64,000 bases of DNA from JBLHZY01 sp047631555 (GTDB lineage: Bacteria > Pseudomonadota > Alphaproteobacteria > Rhodobacterales > Rhodobacteraceae), in the NCBI GenBank assembly GCA_047631555.1, contig JBLHZY010000001.1, forward strand, positions 186,001 through 250,000, read 5' to 3'. Of this stretch, positions 48,897 through 58,413 are shown in pieces. The position numbers and the translations under genes are program-made. Position 1 is the stretch's first letter, and each line of letters opens with the position of its first letter. Below the pieces are notes generated by a model. That model searched no databases. It saw nothing but the letters and a program-made list of their open reading frames with translations, and had not been told where the DNA came from.

Positions 48897-51449
48897 CTAT
48901 GCGCCCAAAATCCGGCTGACCATTTCCGTCGTGTCGCCAGAAAGCCCCTTGGTCGCAAGGATGCGTTCCAGCTCTTTTTGGATCAGCGCTTGGCGGGGCG
49001 CGTCATAGCGCTTCCATGTGGAAAAGGCCGAGCACATGCGCGCGGTGGTTTGCGGATTGATAGGATCAAGCCGGATCAACCATTTTGCCAGCACTTTGTA
49101 GCCCGCACCCGAAGCATGGTGAAAGCCCGCGTGATGGCCTGCCAAAGCGCCAAAGACGGCGCGAAAGCGGTTGGGGTTCTTCATGGTAAACTCTGGGTGC
49201 TCGGTGAGCGAGGCCGCCACGGCGGCGGCATCCTCCGGCTCGGCGGCGCCGACTTGCAGGCCAAACCACTTATCCACCACAAGGCGATCGTTGCGCCACT
49301 GGGCAAAGAAGGCCTTGTTCTCGCGCGCACCGGTCTGGGCATTGAGCAAAAGGCTTAGCGCGCCGATCTGCTGGGTCATATTATCAGCCGCCGCAAAGAA
49401 GGCGCGCGCCGCTTTGCCATCATCGCGCCGGGTGATCATCCCCAAAGCGCGCAACTGAAGACTGCGCATGCCTGCGGCCTTGGCATCCGGCGAAAACGGC
49501 CCCGGAATGGTATTTTCAGCGTATAGCTCTGCGGCAAGCGGCGCAAAGGCCTCGGCGCGGGTTTCGGCCAAGGTTTCAAACGCGTCATGGATCGCTTGGG
49601 GATCGGGCGCATGGCCACGGGTCGCAAGCGCTTGGGCGACATCCTCATGGCCAAAGGGCGCCATAACAAGCGCGCGAAACGCCGGATCAAGGCTGCGATC
49701 GCTCAAAACAGGGCGCAGCGCCTCCAAATAGGCCGGATCAACAGGGGCGCCCTCAAGCACCATCGCCACAAGCGTTTCCAGCAGCAAATCGCGGCCCGCT
49801 TCCCATTTGTTAAACGGGTCCGTGTCATGGGCTAGCAAAAAGGCGCGCTCGGTGTTGGTGACATCGCGCTCCAAGATCACAGGGGCAGAAAAGCCGCGCA
49901 GGATCGAGGGGATCGGCTTGCCGGATAGCCCCTCAAAGGTAAAGCTCTCTTGGGGTTGGGTCATCTCTAAGATGCGGGTCTCAGCGACCTCATCCCCATT
50001 CGCGCCAAGCAGGCCGACAGCAATCGGAATAACGCGCGGCGCTTTGTCCGGCTGGCCCGAGGTTGGCGGGGTTTTCTGGGTAAAGCTCAGCGTATAGCGG
50101 CCATTCTCGTAGGCCTCTTCAACGCTTAGGCGCGGCGTGCCCGCTTGGGAATACCAAAGCTTGAACTGGGCCAAATCGCGCCCCGTGACATCCTCAAAGA
50201 CCTGCAACCAATCCTCAATCGTTGCCGCATCGCCATCGTGGCGGGTAAAGTAGAGATTGAGCGCCTTGGCGTAAGCCTCATCCCCGACCAAAATCTTGAG
50301 CATCCCGATCAGCTCAGCGCCCTTTTCATAGACGGTTGCGGTATAGAAATTGTTGATCTCGACAAAGCTTTCCGGGCGCACAGGATGGGCCAGCGGGCCG
50401 TTATCTTCGCGAAACTGGCGATCGCGCAGATCAACCACATCGCCGATCCGCTTTACCGCCGCCGAGCGCATATCCGAGGTAAATTGGGAATCGCGAAAGA
50501 CGGTCAGCCCTTCCTTGAGGCAGAGCTGAAACCAATCGCGGCAGGTGATGCGATTGCCGGTCCAGTTATGGAAATACTCATGGGCAATGATCGCTTCAAT
50601 GCGCTCAAAGTTGAAATCGGTCGAGGTTTCGGGCGAGGCAAGAACGCAGGAAGAGTTGAATATATTCAGCCCCTTATTCTCCATCGCGCCCATGTTGAAA
50701 TCATCCACGGCGACAATATTGAAGATGTCGAGATCATATTCGCGCCCGTAAACATCCTCGTCCCATTTCATCGAACGCTTCAGCGCGCCCATGCCAAATT
50801 CGCACTTATCCTCATCGCCGGGGCGCACATAGATATTAAGATCAACCTCGCGCCCGCTCATGGTTGTGAACTTATCCGGGTGAGCAATCAGATCGCCCGC
50901 CACCAGCGCAAAGAGGTAGGCAGGCTTGGGCCATGGATCATGCCACTCGGCCCAGCCTTTGCCGCGCCCAACCGGATTGCCATTGGACAGCAGCACTGGC
51001 AGATCGCTTTCAATGCGCACGGTAAAGACCGACATCACATCGGGGCGATCGGGATAATAGGTGATCTTGCGAAAGCCCTCGGCCTCGCACTGGGTGCAGA
51101 ACATCTCGGACGAAAGATAAAGCCCCTCAAGGGCGGTGTTGGTCGCGGGCGAAATGGCAACCTCGGCCTCCCAAAGAAACGGCGCGCTGGGCACGGCGCA
51201 GGTCAGGCCTTTGTCAGTTACCTCCGGCGTGATCTGACGCCCATCAATCGAGGCCGAGATAAGATCGAGATCCTCACCATGCAGAAAAAACGGCGCATCC
51301 GGAAAGGCCGGGTCGCGGCGAAAGGCGATGCGCGACAAAACGCGAGTGCCGCGCGGGGCAAGGCGGAAGGTAAGCGAGACTTGATCCACGATGAAGCCAA
51401 AGGGCGTATAATCGGCAAGGTGGATCGTTTGGGGAGCTGCGTCGTTCAT
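48897..51449 (-). CDS. pepN: Aminopeptidase N
   Basis: An 850-residue M1 metallopeptidase that removes N-terminal residues in the cytosol. GAMENKGLNIFN recognises the substrate N terminus; HEYFHNWTGNRITCRDWFQLCLKEGLT supplies zinc ligands in HExxH-x18-E. The DUF3458 Ig-like and C-terminal helical domains follow, matching the E. coli PepN architecture. The start at 51449 has AAAGG upstream; the frame's extension to 51551 overlaps the glcB promoter region. Divergent from glcB. Confidence 0.96.
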   Translation of the reverse strand: MNDAAPQTIHLADYTPFGFIVDQVSLTFRLAPRGTRVLSRIAFRRDPAFPDAPFFLHGEDLDLISASIDGRQITPEVTDKGLTCAVPSAPFLWEAEVAISPATNTALEGLYLSSEMFCTQCEAEGFRKITYYPDRPDVMSVFTVRIESDLPVLLSNGNPVGRGKGWAEWHDPWPKPAYLFALVAGDLIAHPDKFTTMSGREVDLNIYVRPGDEDKCEFGMGALKRSMKWDEDVYGREYDLDIFNIVAVDDFNMGAMENKGLNIFNSSCVLASPETSTDFNFERIEAIIAHEYFHNWTGNRITCRDWFQLCLKEGLTVFRDSQFTSDMRSAAVKRIGDVVDLRDRQFREDNGPLAHPVRPESFVEINNFYTATVYEKGAELIGMLKILVGDEAYAKALNLYFTRHDGDAATIEDWLQVFEDVTGRDLAQFKLWYSQAGTPRLSVEEAYENGRYTLSFTQKTPPTSGQPDKAPRVIPIAVGLLGANGDEVAETRILEMTQPQESFTFEGLSGKPIPSILRGFSAPVILERDVTNTERAFLLAHDTDPFNKWEAGRDLLLETLVAMVLEGAPVDPAYLEALRPVLSDRSLDPAFRALVMAPFGHEDVAQALATRGHAPDPQAIHDAFETLAETRAEAFAPLAAELYAENTIPGPFSPDAKAAGMRSLQLRALGMITRRDDGKAARAFFAAADNMTQQIGALSLLLNAQTGARENKAFFAQWRNDRLVVDKWFGLQVGAAEPEDAAAVAASLTEHPEFTMKNPNRFRAVFGALAGHHAGFHHASGAGYKVLAKWLIRLDPINPQTTARMCSAFSTWKRYDAPRQALIQKELERILATKGLSGDTTEMVSRILGA

Positions 51450-51562
51450 CAAAGGCCTTTCGGGCGAAGAGTTTGGCGCAGGGTAGGGCCGGGCTGGCCG
51501 CTCTGCAAGCGGGGCTGCGCTCAAGACCTGCTGATTTTGGTAAAGAAACATTACCGGTATTC

Positions 51563-51591
51563 TTGTCTACGCTTTCACAACAGCATAGGTA
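51563..51591 (+). promoter_or_regulatory. Candidate glcB promoter
   Basis: TTGTCT (51563-51568), 17 nt, TAGGTA (51586-51591), about 40 bp before the glcB ATG. Just upstream, GGTAA (51539) and TTACC (51551) form a small inverted repeat that could be an operator. The evidence is pattern only. Confidence 0.3.
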
Positions 51592-51629
51592 TGCTCGCCT
51601 AGACGACTCAGCGAGAACGGGAGAGCACA

Positions 51630-53786
51630 ATGGCACAACGGGTAGAACGCAGCGGACTTCAGGTTGCGCCACTGATGGCGGATTTCATCGAAACACGCGC
51701 CTTGCCGGGTACGGGCGTTGATCCTGCGGCCTTTTGGGAGGGGTTTGCTGCGATTGTCCGCGATTTGGCCCCAAAGAACCGCGCCTTGCTCGCCATCCGC
51801 GAAGAGATGCAAGCCAAGCTTGATGCCTGGCACATCGCGCGCCGCGGCCAGCCCCATGACGCGCCCGCCTATGAGGCCTTCTTGCGCGAGATCGGTTATC
51901 TGCTGCCCGAGGGGCCGGATTTCTCGATTGAGACGGCCAATGTTGATCCCGAAATTGCCACCATCCCCGGCCCGCAGCTCGTCGTGCCGATCACCAATGC
52001 GCGCTATGCTTTGAATGCCGCCAATGCCCGCTGGGGCAGCCTTTATGACGCGCTTTATGGCACGGATGCGCTGGGCGATCTGCCCTCTGGCAAGGGCTAT
52101 GATGCGGCGCGCGGCGCGCGGGTTATTGCTTGGGCCAAGGCGCATTTGGATGCGGTCGCGCCGCTTGCGGGCGGCTCTTGGGCCAGCGTTACAAAGCTTG
52201 ATATACGTGGCGATATGCTGAGCGTTGCCAATGATTTAGGCGAAACCGGCCTTGCTGATCCAAGCCAAATGGCGGGCTATCAAAGCGGCGGCGCGGCCCC
52301 CCAGCAAATCCTGCTGCGCGCGCATGGCCTCTTGATCGATATCCGCATTGATCCAAGCACAGATGTGGGCGGCCAAGACCCCGCAGGCATCTCCGACATT
52401 TACTTAGAGAGCGCGATGTCCGCGATCATGGATTGCGAGGATTCCGTCGCCGCCGTGGATGCTGAGGATAAGGTTTTAGCTTATAGCAACTGGCTCGGCC
52501 TGATGCGCGGCGATCTTGAGGAAAGCCTTGAAAAGGGCGGCAAGACCATCACCCGCAAGCTGCACCCCGATCAGGAATTTAGAACCGCCAAGGGCGTGAA
52601 GCTAAGCGTAAAGGGCCGCGCGCTGATGCTGGTGCGCAATGTTGGCCATCTAATGACCAACCCGGCCATTCTGGATGAGAACGGCGCAGAAATCGGCGAA
52701 GGTCTGATGGATGCAATGATCACCACGCTTTGCGCCATGCATGATCTGCAAAAAACCAGCGGCGCGCGCAACTCCTCCCATGGCTCGGTCTATGTGGTGA
52801 AGCCAAAGATGCACGGGCCCGCCGAGGTCGCCTTTGCGGATGAGATTTTCACCCGCGTTGAGGCGGTTCTTGGCCTGCCCGCCAATACGGTAAAGCTCGG
52901 GATCATGGACGAAGAGCGGCGCACTTCCGTCAACCTCAAGGAATGTATCCGCGCCGCCAAATCCCGCGTCGCTTTCATCAACACCGGTTTTCTGGATCGC
53001 ACCGGTGATGAAATCCATACCTCGATGGAAGCAGGCCCCTTCCTGCGCAAAGGCGACATCAAAAACGAGCCGTGGATTGCCTCTTACGAGGATCGCAACG
53101 TCGATATCGGGCTGGCCTGTGGCCTCCATGGGCGCGCGCAAATCGGCAAGGGGATGTGGGCGATGCCTGATCTTATGGCCGATATGCTGGTCGCCAAAAT
53201 CGGCCATCCAAAGGCCGGCGCCAACTGCGCTTGGGTGCCCTCGCCAACGGCGGCAACCCTGCACGCGACCCATTATCACCACGTCGATGTCATGGCCCGC
53301 CAAGACGAGATCGCCAAAGGCGGTGCGCGCGGAACACTGAAAGACCTGCTCACCATCCCTGTCGCCCATGGCGTCAACTGGTCGGATGAAGAAATCACCG
53401 CCGAGATCGAGAATAATGCCCAAGGCATTCTTGGCTATGTGGTGCGCTGGATTGATGCAGGCGTCGGCTGCTCCAAAGTGCCGGATATCCATGATGTGGG
53501 CCTGATGGAGGATCGCGCGACCTGCCGGATTTCCAGCCAGGCGCTGGCCAATTGGCTGCATCACGGGGTGATCTCCGAGGATCAAGTTCGCGCCGCCATG
53601 GAAAAAATGGCCGCCATCGTGGATCGCCAAAACGCTGGTGATCCGAGCTATATCCCCATGGCACCGGGCTTTGATGGTATCGCCTTCCAAGCCGCCTGCG
53701 ATCTGGTCTTTGAGGGGCGCGTTCAGCCCTCAGGCTATACCGAACCGGTTCTGCATCGCCGCCGCCTCGAGCTCAAAGCCGGGTAG
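51630..53786 (+). CDS. glcB: Malate synthase G
   Basis: A 718-residue monomeric malate synthase condensing glyoxylate and acetyl-CoA. MDCEDSVAAVDAEDKV contains catalytic acidic residues, and NSSHGSVYVVKPKMHGPAEVAF and GIMDEERRTSVNLKECI line the active site. The length separates isoform G from the shorter A form. GGGAG precedes the ATG. No isocitrate lyase gene is nearby. Followed by glcG, as in glycolate gene clusters. Confidence 0.97.
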   Translation: MAQRVERSGLQVAPLMADFIETRALPGTGVDPAAFWEGFAAIVRDLAPKNRALLAIREEMQAKLDAWHIARRGQPHDAPAYEAFLREIGYLLPEGPDFSIETANVDPEIATIPGPQLVVPITNARYALNAANARWGSLYDALYGTDALGDLPSGKGYDAARGARVIAWAKAHLDAVAPLAGGSWASVTKLDIRGDMLSVANDLGETGLADPSQMAGYQSGGAAPQQILLRAHGLLIDIRIDPSTDVGGQDPAGISDIYLESAMSAIMDCEDSVAAVDAEDKVLAYSNWLGLMRGDLEESLEKGGKTITRKLHPDQEFRTAKGVKLSVKGRALMLVRNVGHLMTNPAILDENGAEIGEGLMDAMITTLCAMHDLQKTSGARNSSHGSVYVVKPKMHGPAEVAFADEIFTRVEAVLGLPANTVKLGIMDEERRTSVNLKECIRAAKSRVAFINTGFLDRTGDEIHTSMEAGPFLRKGDIKNEPWIASYEDRNVDIGLACGLHGRAQIGKGMWAMPDLMADMLVAKIGHPKAGANCAWVPSPTAATLHATHYHHVDVMARQDEIAKGGARGTLKDLLTIPVAHGVNWSDEEITAEIENNAQGILGYVVRWIDAGVGCSKVPDIHDVGLMEDRATCRISSQALANWLHHGVISEDQVRAAMEKMAAIVDRQNAGDPSYIPMAPGFDGIAFQAACDLVFEGRVQPSGYTEPVLHRRRLELKAG

Positions 53787-53844
53787 GGCGCGCCGCCCTC
53801 CCGATCCTAAATGCCGCCAGTCACGCCCCAAAAGGAGCCACAAT

Positions 53845-54273
53845 ATGCATACGATTAACCTAGCCGACGCCCGCGAAATCATCGACGTGGCGCTTGTTCA
53901 CGGCAAAGAAGCCGGAATGAAACCGCTCAGCGCTGTCGTGCTCGATGCAGGCGGGCATGTGGTCGCATTCGCGCGCGCCGACGGCTCTGCGCCGGGCCGC
54001 TTTGCGATTGCCCAAGGCAAGGCTTACGGCTGCGTGATGCTCGGCATGGCGGGCAAAGCCCAGATGGCGCGCGCCGAAGCGCAGGCCTATTTCATGGCGG
54101 CAGTGAATGGCGTCTATGGCGGGCAAGTGATCCCGGTTCCCGGCGGCGTTTTGGTGCGCAATGAAGCGGGCGCTGTGATCGGCGCGGTCGGGGTTACGGG
54201 CGACAGCTCGGACAATGATGCGCTCGCAGCCCTCGCTGGGATCAAAGCCGCAGGCCTCATCGGCGAGGCCTAA
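53845..54273 (+). CDS. glcG: GlcG/HbpS family protein
   Basis: A 142-residue protein of the GlcG/HbpS heme-binding fold: LSAVVLDAGGHVVAFARADGSAPGRFAIAQGKAYG and PVPGGVLVRNEAGAVIGAVGVTGDSSDND are the family core. AAAGGAG lies before the ATG; an upstream frame overlapping glcB is not used. Pairing with glcB is common, but the molecular role of GlcG is not established. Confidence 0.9.
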   Translation: MHTINLADAREIIDVALVHGKEAGMKPLSAVVLDAGGHVVAFARADGSAPGRFAIAQGKAYGCVMLGMAGKAQMARAEAQAYFMAAVNGVYGGQVIPVPGGVLVRNEAGAVIGAVGVTGDSSDNDALAALAGIKAAGLIGEA

Positions 54274-54381
54274 AACGCCCTATTTGGCCCTCCGGTATCG
54301 CGCCAATTTCCCTTGGCGCGATTAACCACTTTTCAGCGCTTTTTCCCGCACTATACTGCGATCAAATAACGCGAGGGTATT

Positions 54382-55164
54382 ATGGCGCGACCAATCGTCG
54401 GGATCATCGGAAATCTCCAACTTATCGGAGACAGCTATCGCACCCATGCGGGCGGTATCATGAACTCTGAGGCGATTGCGCAGGTCTCCGATTGCTTGCC
54501 GCTGCTGATCCCGTCTGATCCGCGCCTCGTCTCTGTCGAAGAACTGCTGGAAACATGCGATGGCTTCCTGCTGACTGGCGGGCGCCCCAATGTGCACCCC
54601 AAATACTACGGCGAAGATCCAACCCCGGCCCATGGCGATTTTGATACCTGCCGCGATGCGATTACGCTCCCGCTGGTGCGCGCCTGTGTTGAGCGCGGCC
54701 AACCCTTCCTTGGCGTGTGCCGCGGCTTTCAAGAGGTCAACGTGGCAATGGGCGGCTCGCTCTATCCCGAAATCCGCGATCTGCCGGGCCGGATGAACCA
54801 TCGCATGCCGCCAGACGGCACGATTGAGGAAAAATTCGCCCTGCGCCACACGGTCAAATTTAGCGCCGATGGCCCCTTCACCAAACTCTTTGGCGCAGAT
54901 GAAGTCATGACCAATACGCTGCATGGCCAAGGCATCAAAACCGCCGGCGCGCGCGTCATCATCGACGGCTACGCGCCAGATGAAACGCCCGAGGCGATCT
55001 ATATTGAAGGCGCACCGGGCTTCAGCCTCGCCGTGCAATGGCACCCAGAATATAACGCCGCCAACGATCCGGTTTCGCGCCCCTTGTTCAGCGCATTCGG
55101 CGATGCTGCCCGCGCTTGGGCCAAGGGTGAAAAGCCCGCAATAACACAGCTCAAATCCGCCTAA
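54382..55164 (+). CDS. Class I glutamine amidotransferase-like gamma-glutamyl hydrolase (peptidase C26)
   Basis: A 260-residue hydrolase of the PuuD/gamma-Glu-GABA hydrolase type. Nucleophile Cys113 lies in FLGVCRGFQEVNVAMGG, and the His-Glu pair is in AVQWHPEYNA. FLLTGGRPNVHPKYYGEDP is the typical substrate loop. PuuD cleaves gamma-glutamyl-GABA in putrescine breakdown, but no other puu genes are here, so substrate is open. GAGGGT precedes the ATG. Confidence 0.88.
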   Translation: MARPIVGIIGNLQLIGDSYRTHAGGIMNSEAIAQVSDCLPLLIPSDPRLVSVEELLETCDGFLLTGGRPNVHPKYYGEDPTPAHGDFDTCRDAITLPLVRACVERGQPFLGVCRGFQEVNVAMGGSLYPEIRDLPGRMNHRMPPDGTIEEKFALRHTVKFSADGPFTKLFGADEVMTNTLHGQGIKTAGARVIIDGYAPDETPEAIYIEGAPGFSLAVQWHPEYNAANDPVSRPLFSAFGDAARAWAKGEKPAITQLKSA

Positions 55165-55252
55165 TCGGCCCTAAGGCTCAAACGGCTTACAAAGGCCAAA
55201 CGACCCTCAATGCCGCACAAAGCCCGCGCCAAAGCTAATCGCGCCCCTTCAC

Positions 55253-55310
55253 AGTTGTCCAAATATCCTCGGGGGAAAGCGCGCAGCGCTTGGGGGCAGA
55301 CAGCCCCCAA
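55253..55310 (-). repeat. Dispersed AAATATCCTC element with hairpin
   Basis: CCAAATATCCTCGGGGG, then AGCGC-rich bases and the hairpin TTGGGGGC (55290-55297) with GCCCCCAA (55303-55310). On the minus strand, GAGGATATTTGG resembles the GAGTATTTGG of the repeat at 39205-39237. Elements like it follow genes in many Rhodobacteraceae genomes. It could act as a terminator between the convergent C26 and iorB genes. Confidence 0.5.
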
Positions 55311-55333
55311 ACAACCCTTGCACCAAACGCGCC

Positions 55334-57580
55334 CTATAGAAACTCAAACTGCTTGCGCAAGGGCAGCTCGCGCACCCGCTTGCCACTCAACGCAAACAAA
55401 GCATTCGCCAATGCAGGCGCCGCGGGCGGCGTTCCCGGCTCGCCGATCCCGCCTATTTCACCGCCATGCTGCAAAATGCGCACCTCAACAGCAGGCGCAT
55501 TATGCATTCGCAACGCGTCATAATCCGGGAAGTTTTGCTGATCAACAGCCCCATCCGCAAAGGTGATCTCTCCGCTCACCGCCGCTGAAAGCCCATAAAT
55601 CAGACCAGAAATCATCTGCCCCTCAATGTTGCGCGGATCAAGCGCGATGCCCGGATCACAAGCAATCCAAGCCTTCACAATGCGCACTGCGCCGCCCTCA
55701 ACTTCCTCAACCTCAATCACCTGCGCAACCGCCGTCCCAAAGGAATGGGTCAACGCCACGCCAAGTGCGCGGTTTGCCGCGCGCGCCCCATCCCAATCCG
55801 ACATCTGCGCAACCGCCTGCAAAACCGCCGCCGAGGGCGCATGTTCGCCCCGCACCAGATCAAGGCGAAACGCCATCGGATCAACACCGGCCCCATGCGC
55901 CAACTCGTCAATAAAGCTCTCATGAAAGAAGCCGCCATAAGAATTCCCAACCGAGCGCCAAAACCCGACCGGAACATCCAGCGCGGCCTTATAAGCCTCA
56001 ACCCGGTAATTCTTGATCCCGTAAGGCTGATCCCAAATCCCCTCAGAAAGCGATTTATCAGGCCCGCCCATCGAAATGCCCGCAAGCCGTTTCACCGCTT
56101 GGCCAGTAACCGATTGCGCGGCAACCTTCATGTCAAACGCGCCCGCTTGCCCGTCTTTGACCCAACCCCAAGCCTTGGCAATCGCGCCGGGGCGATAGGC
56201 ATCATGGGTCATGTCCTCTTCGCGCGACCAGAGCAATTGAACCGGGGTGCCGGGCATATGGGCCGCCACGCGCGCGGCGTATTCGGCAAAATCGCTCTCG
56301 GCCCGCCGCCCAAATCCGCCGCCAAGAAAGGTGACCTCTGCAGTGGCGTTTTCTGGCTCAAACCCGATCGCTTTCGCGGCATTGCGCGCGGCCAAAAGCG
56401 GGCCCTGAAAACCGCCCCAAATGCGCAAACGCTCGCCCTCAACCAAGGCCGTCGCATTCATCGGCTCCATCGTGGAATGGGCCAAATAAGGGACGCGATA
56501 CTCCGCCTCGATCACTTTGGCCCCCTCGGGCGCAAGCACATCCAGATCGCCATCATCGCGCAATGTGGAATTGACTTTGCCCTCAAAGGCCGCCTCAATC
56601 GCGCCAAAAATCTCGTCTTGTGTTGCGGGAATGGTCGAGGCGCCCCACTCAGGCGCAAGCGCGTTCGCGCCCTGCATCGCCGCCCAAGAATTGCGCGCAA
56701 CAACCGCGACGCCATCGGGCAACAGAATAACCTCATCAACGCCAGAAATCTCAAAGGCTGGCGCTGTATCAACCGATATCATCTCGCCGCCCAAATGCGG
56801 ATTGCGCCGCAGGGACGCAAATTTCATCCCCTCAAGCCGCACGTCAACGCCAAAGGTCGCGCTGCCATCGAGCTTGCTGGGCATATCGGGGCGCATCTGA
56901 GATGTGCCCAATATTTTCCAAGTATCTGGTGCGCGCAATTCGACCTTCGGGGTCGGCAATGCGGCGGCCTCTTCGGCAAGCTCTGCATAAGGAATGCGCG
57001 TCCCGTCCGGGATAATCACTTCGCCGTTTTCGGTCTTTAGCACCGAGGCCTTCACCGAATAGCGTTTGGCCGCGGCCTCTTTCAACGCCTCGCGCGCGGT
57101 GGCGCCGGCAAGGCGCATCTTGTGAAACGCATCAACCGTTGAGGTGCTGCCACCGGTAAATTGCAGCGAGAGAATTTTGGGCAGCCAATCGAGCATGGCC
57201 CCGTATTTCGCCATCTTCTCGGCGCTCTCATAATGACGCATCGAAAGCGAGCCGCCAATTGCCGCACCGCCAAGGTAATAGGCCTTTGCAGGCGGGCCAT
57301 GGATCACGCGCACGCTGGCAAAATCAACGTCCAACTCCTCAGCAACCAAGGCCGCCAATGTCCCTTGAACCCCTTGGCCCATTTCCGCGCGCGGCACGAT
57401 GATTGTTGGCCCGTCGGGGCCGATCATCAGCCATGGGTTCAGCGTCGCTTGGCCCGCGATCCCGGTCAGCGGATTGTCCGGCGTCTCAGAGGCTTTCCAA
57501 GCCACAAATCCAACCCCGCCAGCCACAACAAGCCCGGCAACCATGAAACCACGGCGCGTAATTTTTCCTGCTCGTGACAT
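55334..57580 (-). CDS. iorB: Molybdopterin-binding subunit of an IorB-type hydroxylase
   Basis: A 748-residue protein of the xanthine dehydrogenase/aldehyde oxidase superfamily, isoquinoline 1-oxidoreductase beta type. A twin-arginine signal (KITRRGFMVAGLVVAGG) predicts folded export to the periplasm. Two Mo-cofactor domains follow (MGQGVQGTLAALVAEELD, then GGGFGRRAESDFAEYA). The small Fe-S partner lies 4 bp upstream. No FAD subunit is present, as usual for this subgroup, which uses c-type cytochromes. Substrate unknown: an aldehyde or N-heterocycle. Confidence 0.87.
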   Translation of the reverse strand: MSRAGKITRRGFMVAGLVVAGGVGFVAWKASETPDNPLTGIAGQATLNPWLMIGPDGPTIIVPRAEMGQGVQGTLAALVAEELDVDFASVRVIHGPPAKAYYLGGAAIGGSLSMRHYESAEKMAKYGAMLDWLPKILSLQFTGGSTSTVDAFHKMRLAGATAREALKEAAAKRYSVKASVLKTENGEVIIPDGTRIPYAELAEEAAALPTPKVELRAPDTWKILGTSQMRPDMPSKLDGSATFGVDVRLEGMKFASLRRNPHLGGEMISVDTAPAFEISGVDEVILLPDGVAVVARNSWAAMQGANALAPEWGASTIPATQDEIFGAIEAAFEGKVNSTLRDDGDLDVLAPEGAKVIEAEYRVPYLAHSTMEPMNATALVEGERLRIWGGFQGPLLAARNAAKAIGFEPENATAEVTFLGGGFGRRAESDFAEYAARVAAHMPGTPVQLLWSREEDMTHDAYRPGAIAKAWGWVKDGQAGAFDMKVAAQSVTGQAVKRLAGISMGGPDKSLSEGIWDQPYGIKNYRVEAYKAALDVPVGFWRSVGNSYGGFFHESFIDELAHGAGVDPMAFRLDLVRGEHAPSAAVLQAVAQMSDWDGARAANRALGVALTHSFGTAVAQVIEVEEVEGGAVRIVKAWIACDPGIALDPRNIEGQMISGLIYGLSAAVSGEITFADGAVDQQNFPDYDALRMHNAPAVEVRILQHGGEIGGIGEPGTPPAAPALANALFALSGKRVRELPLRKQFEFL

Positions 57581-57584
57581 AGGC

Positions 57585-58049
57585 TTAATCCTGCGATGGG
57601 GCGGCAGCGGCCGCGTGAATGGCCGCACGGATGCGCGGGTAGGTGCCACAGCGGCAAAGATTGCCCTGCATAGCATCGTCAATTTCGGCGTCGCTCGGGT
57701 TTGGCGTGCTGGCCAGAAGGCTGGCGGCTTGCATGATTTGCCCCGATTGGCAGTAGCCGCATTGCGCCACCTGATGCTCGATCCATGCGGCCTGAAGTGC
57801 TGCGGTTTTGCCGGTGCCGCTTGCGCCTTCAATCGTGGTGACATCGCCCCAAACATCCTCAATCGCGAGCTGGCAACTGCGCACCGCCTCGCCATCAATC
57901 TTCACAGTGCAGGCTCCGCAGGCCCCCACTCCACAGCCAAATTTTGTCCCCGTCAGATGGGCTTCATCGCGTAGCGCCCACAAAAGCGGGGTTTCGGGTG
58001 CTGCGTCAAACGCGCGGGCTGCGCCGTTGATCTTTAGAGTGATGGGCAT
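57585..58049 (-). CDS. iorA: [2Fe-2S] subunit of an IorA-type hydroxylase
   Basis: A 154-residue two-cluster ferredoxin-like protein. The plant-type cluster uses Cys39, 44, 47 and 59 (CGVGACGAC...C), and the second uses Cys97, 100, 132 and 134 (CGYC...CRC). It passes electrons from the molybdenum subunit encoded next. The ATG at 58049 is preceded by GAGGAG. The reading frame stays open upstream through a 15-bp minisatellite to 58208, but I regard that as untranslated. Confidence 0.92.
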   Translation of the reverse strand: MPITLKINGAARAFDAAPETPLLWALRDEAHLTGTKFGCGVGACGACTVKIDGEAVRSCQLAIEDVWGDVTTIEGASGTGKTAALQAAWIEHQVAQCGYCQSGQIMQAASLLASTPNPSDAEIDDAMQGNLCRCGTYPRIRAAIHAAAAAPSQD

Positions 58050-58080
58050 GATGGCTCCTCGGTAGGGGGCGTGATGGGCG

Positions 58081-58210
58081 GGGTCGCTTTGGGCGGGGTC
58101 GAGAAAGATAGGGTCGGGAAAGATGGGGTCGGGAAGAGCGAGGTCGGGAAGGGCGTAGTCGAGATGAGAGGGTCGAGATCGGCGGGATCGGGTAGGGCGG
58201 GGTCGCATGG
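58081..58210 (+). repeat. 15-bp minisatellite upstream of iorA
   Basis: About eight imperfect units starting GGGTCG/AGGTCG/TAGTCG at 58081, 58096, 58111, 58126, 58141 and 58156, then 58170 and 58185 after a 1-bp phase shift, ending at 58200-58210. Units diverge mainly in the last nine bases. The iorA frame continues through it, so the other strand would encode a Pro/Asp/Leu pentapeptide repeat if translated. Confidence 0.8.
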
Positions 58211-58297
58211 TCGCAACGAATGGAGCAGGCTCGAAAGACAGCGTGCGATAGACCTTTGGCGCAGGCCGGATCGAGCAGCGTCTTTCATCGCCTCATT

Positions 58298-58317
58298 GCT
58301 AAACGAATTAGTTTAGC
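58298..58317. promoter_or_regulatory. Palindromic operator candidate upstream of iorAB
   Basis: GCTAAAC and GTTTAGC, perfect 7-bp arms around GAATTA. It lies about 250 bp before the iorA start and about 100 bp after the GNAT gene. The shape suits a TetR-type dimer. Apart from it and the minisatellite, 58050-58413 shows no gene. Confidence 0.4.
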
Positions 58318-58413
58318 TCTGTAAAGCTTTCAAGGCAGCGAGCAAATATTGGGCGAAAAACTTCTGATACGATTTGAGGCGCGCGGCTTGACTCAGTTTG
58401 TGAGCTGCGCGCT

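Noticed and set aside
58050..58208. N-terminal extension of IorA through the minisatellite
   Set aside because: The family starts at MPITLKING with GAGGAG just upstream; the extension is low-complexity repeat.
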